DNA from: Daejeonella sp.
Lineage (GTDB): Bacteria; Bacteroidota; Bacteroidia; Sphingobacteriales; Sphingobacteriaceae
Direction of reading: 5' to 3'
NCBI RefSeq assembly: GCF_030684675.1
Contig: NZ_JAUXXZ010000029.1
Span: forward strand, 1-64,000
Length of the DNA: 64,000 nt
In this document: positions 8,399 through 16,157 of the stretch, in pieces
Layout: each line of letters starts with the position of its first letter
Numbering within the stretch: the stretch's first letter is position 1
Notes under the pieces: model-generated
Database searches by the model: none
What the model saw: the letters and a program-made list of their open reading frames with translations, nothing else
What the model was told of the DNA's origin: nothing
Program-made: the position numbers and the translations under genes

Positions 8399-8514
8399 TG
8401 AGGTAAAACAAATAATTAAAGACAATCAGCCCTACTGGCGCGCGTTCTAAGAACAGATTTACTAAGCCCGTATTTTTTCCTTAAGTTTATAAATGCATCT
8501 ATAATTCTTAAGCT

Positions 8515-8733
8515 ATGAATAAAGTCATCGGGGGAGTATTAATAATTGTCAGTTTGGCAATTGCTTATGTCGGAATCACTAAGATTTCTCAAAGCACAGA
8601 ATCTGTTAATTTTTTGGGCATAAAAATCGAAGCTTCAGATAATTCGGGCAAAACAGAGGGCTACCTTTTTCTGGGATTGGGGATAGTTCTTTTTGCTGGT
8701 GGGATTTATACGTTGAATAAATCTAAGGCTTAA
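8515..8733 (+). CDS. Small two-helix membrane protein (DUF3185-like)
   Basis: 72 residues with an N-terminal helix (VIGGVLIIVSLAIAYVGI) and a C-terminal helix (GYLFLGLGIVLFAGGIYTL) separated by about 30 polar residues. The layout recalls DUF3185 proteins of unknown function, though I cannot confirm membership. The coding frame is uninterrupted and starts with ATG. Confidence 0.65.
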   Translation: MNKVIGGVLIIVSLAIAYVGITKISQSTESVNFLGIKIEASDNSGKTEGYLFLGLGIVLFAGGIYTLNKSKA

Positions 8734-8770
8734 TCTAAATTTTAATCAACTGGTTGAAGCTTATTTGTCT

Positions 8771-8800
8771 GCTTTTGCTATTGTTGTCAATGGCAAAAGC
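8771..8800. repeat. 13-bp hairpin downstream of 8733
   Basis: GCTTTTGCTATTG pairs with CAATGGCAAAAGC (one G·T pair) around TTGT. It lies 37 nt after the small membrane gene. It lacks a T tract, so it may be an mRNA 3' stabiliser or part of the repeat that follows rather than a canonical terminator. Confidence 0.55.
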
Positions 8801-8822
8801 GATGCGTACCAGTATTTCCCCC

Positions 8823-8880
8823 TGTCCTTAGAGCGCAGCGTCTCTAAGGATTATTAAATGAAATGGAGTTTTAGACTCTA
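8823..8880. repeat. REP-like two-hairpin element, copy A
   Basis: TCCTTAGAG and CTCTAAGGA form a 9-bp stem (8825-8850) around CGCAGCGT. After TATTAAATGA-type spacer DNA, a second short hairpin (GAGT/ACTC, 8866-8878) follows. Copy B at 15294-15354 has the same order, loop and spacer, with compensating changes in the stem. It lies between convergent genes. Confidence 0.65.
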
Positions 8881-8899
8881 AAAACCAGGACTCTTCAAA

Positions 8900-9943
8900 T
8901 CATTTGAAAAAACCCACACTCGCAGTATCCCTTACTGTTCCATCAGCATCCTGATAAATAAAATAAGCTTCCAGTCCCTTGTGTTTTTTCAAAAAGGCAA
9001 AGGCCTTTTTAATGCCCATGCCAATCAGGACATTATCATAACCATCTGCACTCATGGCATTTGCGGTTCTGACGGTCACGCTGATCATTTCATTTTCGAT
9101 CGGTCTGCCGGTTTTCGGATCCATCAGGTGAGAAAGCTTTTTTGATCCGTTTTGGATGTATTTGCGGTAATTCCCGGAAGTGGTGATTGCACCGCCTTTT
9201 AATTCGATGATTTTCTGGATAAAAGCTTCTTCGTCTTTGTCATTAGAAGGCTGTTCAATTCCAATCCGCATGATCTGATTCCCGGGTTGTTTACGTCCTT
9301 TGACCCGGATCTCTCCGCCAATTTCGATCAGGTAATTTTGAAGGCCCTTCGATTCGATGTAATCTGCAATCACATCCACACTGTAACCCTGAGCTATGCC
9401 GTTCACATCAATCTTCAAGCAGGGAATGTCTTTGACCAATTGCCTGCCCCTGATATGGAGCTTATCTGAACCTGAACATGTGAGTGCCTTGCGGATCGCT
9501 TCATCCGATGGCTGATTACTGTGCCGCTTCGCTCCGAATCCCCATGCTTCTACTATGGGTAGTATGCTGATATCAAACACCCCATCACTTTCCTTCCAGA
9601 TCTTTAAAGAGCGCTGTGCCACCTTGTACAGATGCTCATCCATCTCTATACCTTTTTCAGAGTTATTGAACTGATTGATCAGTGAATAAGGTTTATAGAT
9701 TGAAAGGGAGCTGTCAAGATCTGCGAATTTTTGATCAATCGATTTTGAGCTGATGATTGCATCTCCGGCATAGTAGGTAATCTGATAGCTGGTACCCTGT
9801 GCGAAACCGGAGATTTGGAATTGGGAGTAGGATTGGGATTTCCTGCTGCCGCAACTGGTTAGGATGGGTAGGATTGATAGGATTTGTAGGATTACAATAT
9901 ACCTGATAATCACAATTCTACCCTGATTAAAAATCCTGCTCAT
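8900..9943 (-). CDS. apbE: FAD:protein FMN transferase, ApbE-type lipoprotein
   Basis: 347 residues from the ATG at 9943; the frame is open upstream but would overlap the preceding gene. A lipoprotein signal ends at ILTSCG. ApbE hallmarks are GFAQGTSYQITYY near the N-terminus, the FAD-binding region DVNGIAQGYSVD, IEIGGEIRVKG, GNYRKYI, LSHLMDPKTGRP and the metal-site segment MSADGYDNVLIGMG. The enzyme transfers FMN from FAD to Ser/Thr of Nqr/Rnf-type or extracellular flavoproteins in the periplasm. The signal-peptide hydrophobic core is encoded by 9-nt repeats (see 9858-9973). The upstream secreted oxidoreductase is only 11 nt away, so the two are probably co-transcribed. Confidence 0.92.
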   Translation of the reverse strand: MSRIFNQGRIVIIRYIVILQILSILPILTSCGSRKSQSYSQFQISGFAQGTSYQITYYAGDAIISSKSIDQKFADLDSSLSIYKPYSLINQFNNSEKGIEMDEHLYKVAQRSLKIWKESDGVFDISILPIVEAWGFGAKRHSNQPSDEAIRKALTCSGSDKLHIRGRQLVKDIPCLKIDVNGIAQGYSVDVIADYIESKGLQNYLIEIGGEIRVKGRKQPGNQIMRIGIEQPSNDKDEEAFIQKIIELKGGAITTSGNYRKYIQNGSKKLSHLMDPKTGRPIENEMISVTVRTANAMSADGYDNVLIGMGIKKAFAFLKKHKGLEAYFIYQDADGTVRDTASVGFFK

Positions 9944-9973
9944 CCTAAAATCCTCTAATCCTCTAATCCTAAT
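9858..9973. repeat. Inverted word-repeat arrays spanning a gene boundary and the apbE signal peptide
   Basis: On the plus strand 9858-9893 holds four 9-nt units with the core TAGGAT. Positions 9933-9973 hold one 9-nt and four 8-nt units with the reverse-complement core ATCCT. The second array encodes the last codons of the Gfo/Idh/MocA gene and contains the apbE start codon. The first encodes Ile-Leu-x four times in the apbE lipoprotein signal. The arms can pair around a 39-nt spacer. Confidence 0.75.
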
Positions 9974-11340
9974 GCTCCGGTCGTCGTATAATATTTCGCA
10001 ATCATATTCGGCACTTCCCATGCAGGCATAGTATTGTTTAGGATATACCCGATCGCCACTTCAGCAGAGTTTGTACCTTTAAATGTTCCCGGTTTTACGA
10101 CCCACTCATTTCCTTTTTGGATCAGGTCGAAGCCGGGGTATCTTTGCTGCATTTTAGCTTTTACATTTTCAATAACCGAAGCGAAGTCAGTAGCCGGAAC
10201 ACCCGAAGCAGCTTTAATGTATAATGTGGCCCGGTATTTCTCTTCTGCACTCTGCCTGAGTTCCAGATTAGCTTTCGTGCCCCGCATTAGCGCATAATGG
10301 GTGTCACTAGAACCTGCAGGCTCCCTGTACCTCCAGTTAACAGTCACTTTAGCATGCACTCCTTTGATTGTGTAATTGATCTCCCCATTGGCTAAGACCG
10401 ATAAAATACTGTCTTTTACATATTTTTTCAGGTAATCAGGATAGTCTACCCGGGTAACCCGCTTAAATTCGGAAGGAGTCAGATCAGTTGGCCATTCTTT
10501 TGAATTCAGAATTTTGATATCCTTTTTATACTTGAGAGTGACTCCGGGGAATCCGGCCCATTGCGACATGTCGACAAGGTGAGTACTCACATCAGTAATT
10601 CCATGGCCTTGCTGCTCTATGTCAAAGAACCAGGCCGGGCGACGGGCTGGTTCAGTGCCTGAGAATTTCAGGAAATGGTGTAAATTTTCCTGAATTAGGG
10701 ATGGATCATCCACACTTCCTTTTTTGAGTGTTCCGAACAGTTCAGGTATTTCTGAAAGCTCTTTCTGCAGAATGTTGCTGATATCATAACGCAAATCCAT
10801 TGGATCGAAGATCAGAACCTTTTTTTTCTCTGCCAGTTTGAACGATTTTTTCAGCATTTCAAAATCTTTTGGAGTTACCGCCAGCGGTTTATCTGCTAAA
10901 ACATGCATACCCGCTTCTATAGAACGACGCATATATTCACCTTTTTTGCTGTTATTCCCGGAAATGATCACTGCATTGCCCTTTTTCTCAGCCAGCATCT
11001 TCTCGAGGTAATCTGTACCGGTATAAACCACCATTTTCCATTTGGTGGGATTGGAGGAACGGGAATTCATTCCATTGATGCTTTTCAGATAGGTCTCTAC
11101 ATCCGGACCTGCAGGAGCATAAACATACACTTCAGGATCTAAGCCTGCATACATTCTGCCCTGCATATAAGTTGCATGTCCATGTCCGGGATCCAGAACG
11201 ATAAGTTTGATCGGAGCATTTTGTGCAATTCCATTAATCGAAATTAAGCTGAATAAAAGAAGTGTCAGTGAATGAAGGACAAGCCTTGATTTTAATATGG
11301 TATTAATAAAATTTCGTTTTGAGAAAATATGGAATGCCAT
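9955..11340 (-). CDS. Secreted Gfo/Idh/MocA family oxidoreductase
   Basis: 461 residues with an N-terminal signal peptide ending near GIAQN. A Rossmann-like domain follows (LIVLDPGHGHAT, then AVIISGNNSKKGEYMRRSIEAGMHVLADKPLAVTP), with EAGxHVLxDKPL typical of Gfo/Idh/MocA. The C-terminal half fits the secreted subfamily with a special C-terminal domain (DVSTHLVDMSQW). Relatives act on sugars or sugar derivatives, often with tightly bound NAD(P). The gene directly precedes apbE. The last codons lie within a repeat array. The substrate is unknown. Confidence 0.85.
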   Translation of the reverse strand: MAFHIFSKRNFINTILKSRLVLHSLTLLLFSLISINGIAQNAPIKLIVLDPGHGHATYMQGRMYAGLDPEVYVYAPAGPDVETYLKSINGMNSRSSNPTKWKMVVYTGTDYLEKMLAEKKGNAVIISGNNSKKGEYMRRSIEAGMHVLADKPLAVTPKDFEMLKKSFKLAEKKKVLIFDPMDLRYDISNILQKELSEIPELFGTLKKGSVDDPSLIQENLHHFLKFSGTEPARRPAWFFDIEQQGHGITDVSTHLVDMSQWAGFPGVTLKYKKDIKILNSKEWPTDLTPSEFKRVTRVDYPDYLKKYVKDSILSVLANGEINYTIKGVHAKVTVNWRYREPAGSSDTHYALMRGTKANLELRQSAEEKYRATLYIKAASGVPATDFASVIENVKAKMQQRYPGFDLIQKGNEWVVKPGTFKGTNSAEVAIGYILNNTMPAWEVPNMIAKYYTTTGALGLED

Positions 11341-11395
11341 TTTTTATTGGGAGTAAATTATATAATGTCTTTTTTATATCAGAATTGAACTTAAA

Positions 11396-11403
11396 CAAAT
11401 ATA
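11396..11403 (-). promoter_or_regulatory. TAnnTTTG promoter element for the oxidoreductase-apbE pair
   Basis: The minus strand reads TATATTTG 55 nt before the start codon at 11340, matching the Bacteroidota -7 consensus. No clear -33 TTTG was found at the right distance. Confidence 0.5.
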
Positions 11404-11409
11404 AGAGAA

Positions 11410-11438
11410 TTGATTAATCCTGTATTTTTATATATTTA
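11410..11438 (+). promoter_or_regulatory. Candidate promoter of the GH18 gene
   Basis: TTG (11410) and TATATTTA (11431-11438) are 18 nt apart, close to the Bacteroidota consensus. Transcription would begin near 11443, which favours the ATG at 11466 over the one at 11442. Confidence 0.4.
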
Positions 11439-11465
11439 TTCATGCACACATTCATACTGATCAAA

Positions 11466-12620
11466 ATGGGTAATCCACTTTTACTATTCAGAAAATTTAT
11501 TCCGGCATTTTTCATGCTGATGGTTCTTGTTGTTTCGGTAGTTAATGCCCAGACCCAAAAGCCTAAAAAATATATTGTTAACGGATATGTAGGAGGTTAC
11601 CGTGGCCTGGTAAAAGTTGAGCAAATCGATGCCGAAAAGTTAACCCATATCAATTATGCTTTCGTCAATGTAAAAGACAGCATGGCATTTCTTACGAATC
11701 TGAAGACTGATTCAACAAATTTTCGATTGTTAAACGGACTGAAAAAAATCAATCCCGATCTTAAAATTGTGATTTCTATAGGCGGTTGGTCATGGAGTGA
11801 GAATTTTTCGGATGCAGTTTTGACTCCCACATCAAGAAAATTATTTGCAAAGAGCAGTGTGGATATTGTCAGACAGTATAATTTGGATGGAGTGGATATC
11901 GACTGGGAGTACCCGGCCATGAGGGGCGAGGAAGGCAATGTGTACCGTCCTGAGGATAAACAGAATTTTACCCTCATGTTCAGGGAGATTCGTGCCGAAC
12001 TGGATAAACTTGAAGCCGAAAGGGGCCGAAAATATCTTCTGACAGCAGCTGTCGGTGGCTCCAAATCCTTTGTGAACAATACAGAAATGGCAGAAGTTGC
12101 CAAAATTCTCGATTATATTCTGATTATGACTTATGATTACGGTGGTAAAACAGTTGCGCATCATACAAATCTTTATCCTTCAAAAGGAATGGAGAATTCC
12201 AGTTCAGCACATAAATCGGTGATGGATTTTATAGAGGGGGGAGTTCCTGCCCATAAGATCGGATTAGGGGCTGCATTTTATGGGAAAAGCAGGGAGGCAG
12301 AAAACGTAATGAAAAACGGACTTAATCAGCCAGTCGTTCCTGGCTCAAAAGCTACTGCCGGACAGGGTGGGGGTTATACCAAAATGAGAAACGAGTTTAT
12401 CAATAAGAATGGATACAAACGGCACTGGGACAGGCATGCAAAGGCTCCTTACCTTTTTAATCCGGAGACGAAAGTTTTTATCACCTACGACGATGAGCGC
12501 TCCATCAGAATGAAAGCAAAGTATATCAGAAAGCATAAACTGGCAGGTATTTTCTTCTGGGAGTATTTTTCTGATCCGGAGGAATATCTTTTGAAAGAGA
12601 TTGATAGAGTACTTCCGTGA
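11466..12620 (+). CDS. Secreted GH18 glycoside hydrolase (chitinase-like)
   Basis: 384 residues with a signal peptide (LVVSVVNAQ). The catalytic GH18 motif DGVDIDWE ends at Glu148. Other family landmarks are HINYAFVN, SIGGWSWSENF, LIMTYDYGG, GLGAAFYGKS and the late GIFFWEY. These are the strands of a (beta/alpha)8 barrel with a chitinase insertion domain region. It should hydrolyse beta-1,4-linked GlcNAc polymers outside the cell or in the periplasm. An ATG at 11442 is an alternative start, adding eight residues, but the likely promoter overlaps it. A convergent repeat element follows at once. Confidence 0.9.
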   Translation: MGNPLLLFRKFIPAFFMLMVLVVSVVNAQTQKPKKYIVNGYVGGYRGLVKVEQIDAEKLTHINYAFVNVKDSMAFLTNLKTDSTNFRLLNGLKKINPDLKIVISIGGWSWSENFSDAVLTPTSRKLFAKSSVDIVRQYNLDGVDIDWEYPAMRGEEGNVYRPEDKQNFTLMFREIRAELDKLEAERGRKYLLTAAVGGSKSFVNNTEMAEVAKILDYILIMTYDYGGKTVAHHTNLYPSKGMENSSSAHKSVMDFIEGGVPAHKIGLGAAFYGKSREAENVMKNGLNQPVVPGSKATAGQGGGYTKMRNEFINKNGYKRHWDRHAKAPYLFNPETKVFITYDDERSIRMKAKYIRKHKLAGIFFWEYFSDPEEYLLKEIDRVLP

Positions 12621-12623
12621 GTT

Positions 12624-12827
12624 AAGAATCAAGAACCAAGAGCCAAGAATCAAGACCAACTATATTAAGACATTAATTTTGTGTTTTAGATTTTAAGTGT
12701 GAAGTAATCTGGTATATCAACACAGGATGGATATTATCTGTTTTAGACTATGTGTTTCAATAGAGTAATTCATTTAAAATTAGTAATAAATGTCTTGATT
12801 CCTGGTTCTTGGCTCATGGCTCAAGAA
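12624..12827. repeat. Inverted heptamer arrays between convergent genes
   Basis: Five tandem 7-nt units (12624-12658, for example AAGAATC and AAGAACC) start 3 nt after the GH18 stop codon. Five 7-nt units on the far side (12793-12827, for example TCTTGAT and TCTTGGC) are reverse complements in character. The 134-nt spacer has no gene. The whole interval between the two convergent genes is this element. Confidence 0.75.
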
Positions 12828-12829
12828 AA

Positions 12830-13783
12830 CTACTCATGGTTCAAAAAATAGTCATAAACCATCTTGGAGACTTTCGCCATCGATTTTACCGCCGCCTTAT
12901 CATTCTCCAATTCTTTCGATAATAATACCAGAACATATTTCCTTCCATCCGGAAATATTACGATTCCGGCATCATGATTCACTCCGGTAATCCAGCCGGT
13001 TTTGTGAGCTACTTTTACTTTTTTTGGCAGTTTTGCAGGGATTTTGTCGTTAAATTTTTGATCGAGCAGGATATTTATCATCGCATCTGAAGAAGATTTG
13101 TCAACAGCAAGACCTTCGGCCATTTTTGAAAAGATCATCATCTGATCGTATGCTGTAGTGGTATTGTTCAGTCCCGCACGGTGGGCTTTTGTATCTTCCA
13201 CACCACGCAAAACCTGTATATCACTGGCTCCCATCTCCCGCATGGTTTTGTTGGTATTTTGTGCTCCCACCAGATCGATAATAATATTAGTAGCCAGGTT
13301 ACTGCTTTGAATGATCATAAGATAAAGCAGATCATAAATCTTTACTTTCTTGCCTGCTTTGGTATACAATTCAGTTTCACTATCGTCTTTTGGGTCTAGA
13401 GAATAAGCGCTTCCATCAACTATGCTTTTGAATTCATTTTTAACAATCAATGAGTCATTAATAGAAAATTTTCGGGCATTAGCCTGTTTATAAGCCTCAA
13501 TCAATACCGGGGTTTTCATCGTACTGGCGGCATGAAAATTCATCTTTTCGTTGATCAGAATTTCTTCCCCGCTAGCCAGGTTTCTAAAAGCCATGGCAAA
13601 TACTCCTTTATTTTTAGTGAGTTCTGCATTGATCTTATTTCTGAGTTCTCCCGGATCTTTTGTCCCTGATGGCAGCATGAAAAGTAAAATTGACAGGATT
13701 AATGAATACATTATAATACTCCGGAATAATATAGAAGCAATGGCGAATATAGCAATAGTATAATTTGTATTTTTAGTTACCAT
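12830..13783 (-). CDS. Serine hydrolase, class A beta-lactamase fold
   Basis: 317 residues. The SxxK motif is S87-T-M-K90, an SxN motif appears as IIQSSNLATN, an omega-loop region reads VLRGVEDTKAHRAGLNN, and the KTG box is HKTGWITG. This is the class A fold. Many environmental homologues are not antibiotic hydrolases, and no close resistance enzyme is recognised. The N-terminus has two hydrophobic stretches; an internal ATG at 13711 would give a single one. The ATG at 13783 is 15 nt from the divergent M14 gene, leaving little room for two promoters, so the shorter start is quite possible. Confidence 0.82.
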   Translation of the reverse strand: MVTKNTNYTIAIFAIASILFRSIIMYSLILSILLFMLPSGTKDPGELRNKINAELTKNKGVFAMAFRNLASGEEILINEKMNFHAASTMKTPVLIEAYKQANARKFSINDSLIVKNEFKSIVDGSAYSLDPKDDSETELYTKAGKKVKIYDLLYLMIIQSSNLATNIIIDLVGAQNTNKTMREMGASDIQVLRGVEDTKAHRAGLNNTTTAYDQMMIFSKMAEGLAVDKSSSDAMINILLDQKFNDKIPAKLPKKVKVAHKTGWITGVNHDAGIVIFPDGRKYVLVLLSKELENDKAAVKSMAKVSKMVYDYFLNHE

Positions 13784-13798
13784 AAATATTATGAAAAC

Positions 13799-15277
13799 AT
13801 GATCAGATCAAACAGTTTATTGTTGTGTGCCTTGCTATTAACGATGTTTCAGGCGGCCATGTGCCAGGTAAATCTGAAAAGTGTCGATCAGATATGGGAT
13901 CATTATGAGCGATACAAGGAACCTGTGATTACAAACCGGTTTTTTAAGTATACAGATGTCGTTTTCCTGATAAATAAACATACGACATCCGGGCTGCTTA
14001 CTTCTAAAGAGATCGGTCAATCGGTTAAAGGAAGGAGTATTAATCATTTGACACTTGGAACGGGTAAAACAAAGGTTTTATTATGGTCACAAATGCATGG
14101 TGATGAGTCAACTGCAACCATGGCCCTGTTCGATCTGTTCAATTTTCTGGCAGCGGATGATGAGCACAAGGATTTAAGAAAGTTGATTCTCAGCAGCCTG
14201 GAGCTCCATATCGTTCCGATGCTCAATCCCGATGGTGCCCAGCAATGGAAAAGAAGAAATGATCTTGAGATTGACGTAAACAGGGATGCCCGTATGCTTG
14301 TGACACCAGAGGGCAGGGCATTGATGAATCTTGCGAAGAAAATAAAGCCCGAAATAGGCTTTAATCTTCATGATCAAAGCACACTATATGCTGCCGGTCG
14401 TAATGAAAATACTGCAACTATATCTTTTCTGGCTCCGGCCTATGATTACCCGAAGAGTATGAATGAGGTTAGAAAAAGAGCCACGCAGCTGATATTAACA
14501 ATGAATAAAGCCTTGCAGACCAAAGTTCCGGGCAAGATCGCTAAATATGATGATGCATTTGATCCGCGTTGTTTTGGGGATACCTTTCAGGGGATGGGCA
14601 TTTCAACAATTCTGATAGAATCAGGCGGATATTATGCCGACCCTGAAAAGCAATACATTAGAAAGCTGAATTTTTATGCCCTTCTTAATGCTTTTGTGTC
14701 GATCGCTGAAAAAACTTATGTAAGTCAAAAACTTGCTGATTATCAGCAAATTCCGGAAAACAGCAGGTCTTTGTATGATGTATTGGTCAGAAATGTAAGT
14801 ATAAATAAGGAAGGTATCCAGTTCCAGACCAACCTGGGGATTGTCCGTTCTCAAATCAAGGGTTCTGATTACGGTAGTATGTCATACAACGGCCGTATCG
14901 AGGAGCTGGGAGATGTGGAACTGACTCATGGTTATGATGAAATTGAAGCCTCAAGCCTGACTTTTACTCCTGGCAATATCAAACTGATGCGCAAAAGTGA
15001 ATGGGAAGTATTAAGTCCGCAGCAAGAGCTTGATCTGATCAGAGAAGGTTTTCTTTTTGTGAAATGGACGGATGCTGCATCACCTGCCGGCCCATTGAGC
15101 GCCAGACTCCTGAACCTGACCAATAAAGCTACTAACACCATACAATCTGCTTCCATAGGCCAGCAAGCACAATTTTTACTAAGCAGGGATGGAAAGCCTG
15201 TTTACGCACTGCTTAATGGATATGTTTTGGATTTGACTAAAGATGTTACAACAGTGCCAAATGTGTTTGGTTATTGA
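13799..15277 (+). CDS. Secreted M14 family zinc carboxypeptidase-like protein
   Basis: 492 residues with a signal peptide (MIRSNSLLLCALLL to AAMC). Zinc ligands are H100 and E103 in QMHGDEST, plus the histidine of GFNLHDQS. The substrate motif NPDGA, the arginine of DVNRDAR and a catalytic glutamate in ILIESGGYY complete the M14 pattern. Bacterial M14 proteins of this type trim peptides or peptidoglycan stems. The C-terminal 150 residues form an extra beta-rich domain of unknown role. It is divergent from the class A-like hydrolase. Confidence 0.88.
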   Translation: MIRSNSLLLCALLLTMFQAAMCQVNLKSVDQIWDHYERYKEPVITNRFFKYTDVVFLINKHTTSGLLTSKEIGQSVKGRSINHLTLGTGKTKVLLWSQMHGDESTATMALFDLFNFLAADDEHKDLRKLILSSLELHIVPMLNPDGAQQWKRRNDLEIDVNRDARMLVTPEGRALMNLAKKIKPEIGFNLHDQSTLYAAGRNENTATISFLAPAYDYPKSMNEVRKRATQLILTMNKALQTKVPGKIAKYDDAFDPRCFGDTFQGMGISTILIESGGYYADPEKQYIRKLNFYALLNAFVSIAEKTYVSQKLADYQQIPENSRSLYDVLVRNVSINKEGIQFQTNLGIVRSQIKGSDYGSMSYNGRIEELGDVELTHGYDEIEASSLTFTPGNIKLMRKSEWEVLSPQQELDLIREGFLFVKWTDAASPAGPLSARLLNLTNKATNTIQSASIGQQAQFLLSRDGKPVYALLNGYVLDLTKDVTTVPNVFGY

Positions 15278-15293
15278 GAGGTATTTTTCATCC

Positions 15294-15354
15294 TGTCCGG
15301 AGAGTTTAACGCAGCGTCTCTCCGGATATTAAATGAGAAAGAGTCTCCAGACTC
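15294..15354. repeat. REP-like two-hairpin element, copy B
   Basis: TCCGGAGAG and CTCTCCGGA form a 9-bp stem (15296-15326) around a 13-nt loop ending GCAGCGT. A second hairpin GAGTCT/AGACTC lies at 15341-15354. Compared with copy A (8823-8880) the stem changes TT/AA to GG/CC on both sides, so pairing is kept. Confidence 0.65.
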
Positions 15355-15395
15355 GTACAATTGTTATTTTTGATTAAAAGACTTCATGTTATTAC

Positions 15396-15426
15396 ATATC
15401 CTTAGAGATGTAGCGCTTAACTTTTA
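15396..15426. repeat. Inverted partial copy of the REP-like element
   Basis: The reverse complement of this stretch aligns with the loop and right arm of copy B: AGTTAAGCGCTACATCTCT against AGTTTAACGCAGCGTCTCT, then AAGGATAT against CCGGATAT. It lies 42 nt after copy B in the opposite direction. Confidence 0.5.
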
Positions 15427-15457
15427 GTAAAGAGTAGTTTCAAAAGAAAATATGTTT

Positions 15458-15991
15458 TTATCCTTTACCAACCTTAAATCCGATCTCAGGAAACTTATTC
15501 TGGTCTGAATGCTTGCCCATAAGCTCATCCAGATATTTAAATACTATTTCCAGGTTTTTGTCATGATTGTTAAGTTTCTTCTTGATCTTTTCAATCTCAA
15601 GATTTAGTTCTGAATGATTGTTCAGAATATGTTTTATTCGCGTGAAAATTCTCATTATCCGGATGTTTACCTGAATAGCTCTTTCACTATGCAATATCCC
15701 TGATAACATAGCTACACCCTGTTCAGTAAATGCATAGGGTAATTTTCTTGTACCTCCCCAACTTGATATTCCATTCTGGAATATCAAGTTCTTAAACTCT
15801 TCTTCATAAAGCTGAAACATGAAATCTTCCGGGAATCTTGATTTATTCCGGGAAACGGCTTTGTTTAAATTCCCTGTTGACACATCATATAGCTCAGCAA
15901 GATCTTTATCGAGCATTATCTTGGTATTTCTGATAATATAGATCTTACTGATAACGACTTCGTCAGTGATAATTGCGGTATTCGAATCCAT
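15458..15991 (-). CDS. ORF6N domain protein
   Basis: 177 residues from the ATG at 15991; the open frame begins earlier only at a TTG. The N-terminal ORF6N domain reads KIYIIRNTKIMLDKDLAELYDVSTGNLNKAVSRN, then FPEDFMFQL and the PYAFTEQGVAMLSGIL motif. The C-terminal part (IEKIKKKLNNHDKNLE) is a probable coiled coil. ORF6N domains are found in phage antirepressor-like and mobile-element proteins and probably bind DNA. It stands alone between convergent-type gaps and close to REP-like elements, consistent with acquisition. Its function here is unknown. Confidence 0.85.
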   Translation of the reverse strand: MDSNTAIITDEVVISKIYIIRNTKIMLDKDLAELYDVSTGNLNKAVSRNKSRFPEDFMFQLYEEEFKNLIFQNGISSWGGTRKLPYAFTEQGVAMLSGILHSERAIQVNIRIMRIFTRIKHILNNHSELNLEIEKIKKKLNNHDKNLEIVFKYLDELMGKHSDQNKFPEIGFKVGKG

Positions 15992-16157
15992 TGTAAGTAT
16001 TGATTTTTCCAATACAATTTAAGATTCACCGGAATTAATTTCATGAATATCTAATTATCGGTAGGAATTAATGAGTAAAAGGGAGATTATTGGAAATTTT
16101 TCTCTGGTCGGTGTTGTCACAGTACCAGTACTAACGCTCAACCTTTTTCCTGAAATC

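Noticed and set aside
8771-8800. Rho-independent terminator
   Set aside because: The stem is strong, but no T tract follows on either strand.
11654-12103. Antisense frame of 149 codons inside the GH18 gene
   Set aside because: Shadow of a clear chitinase-like coding frame.
12830-13783. Beta-lactamase resistance gene
   Set aside because: The SxxK, SxN and KTG motifs only show the fold; no specific resistance enzyme is recognised and neighbours suggest wall metabolism.
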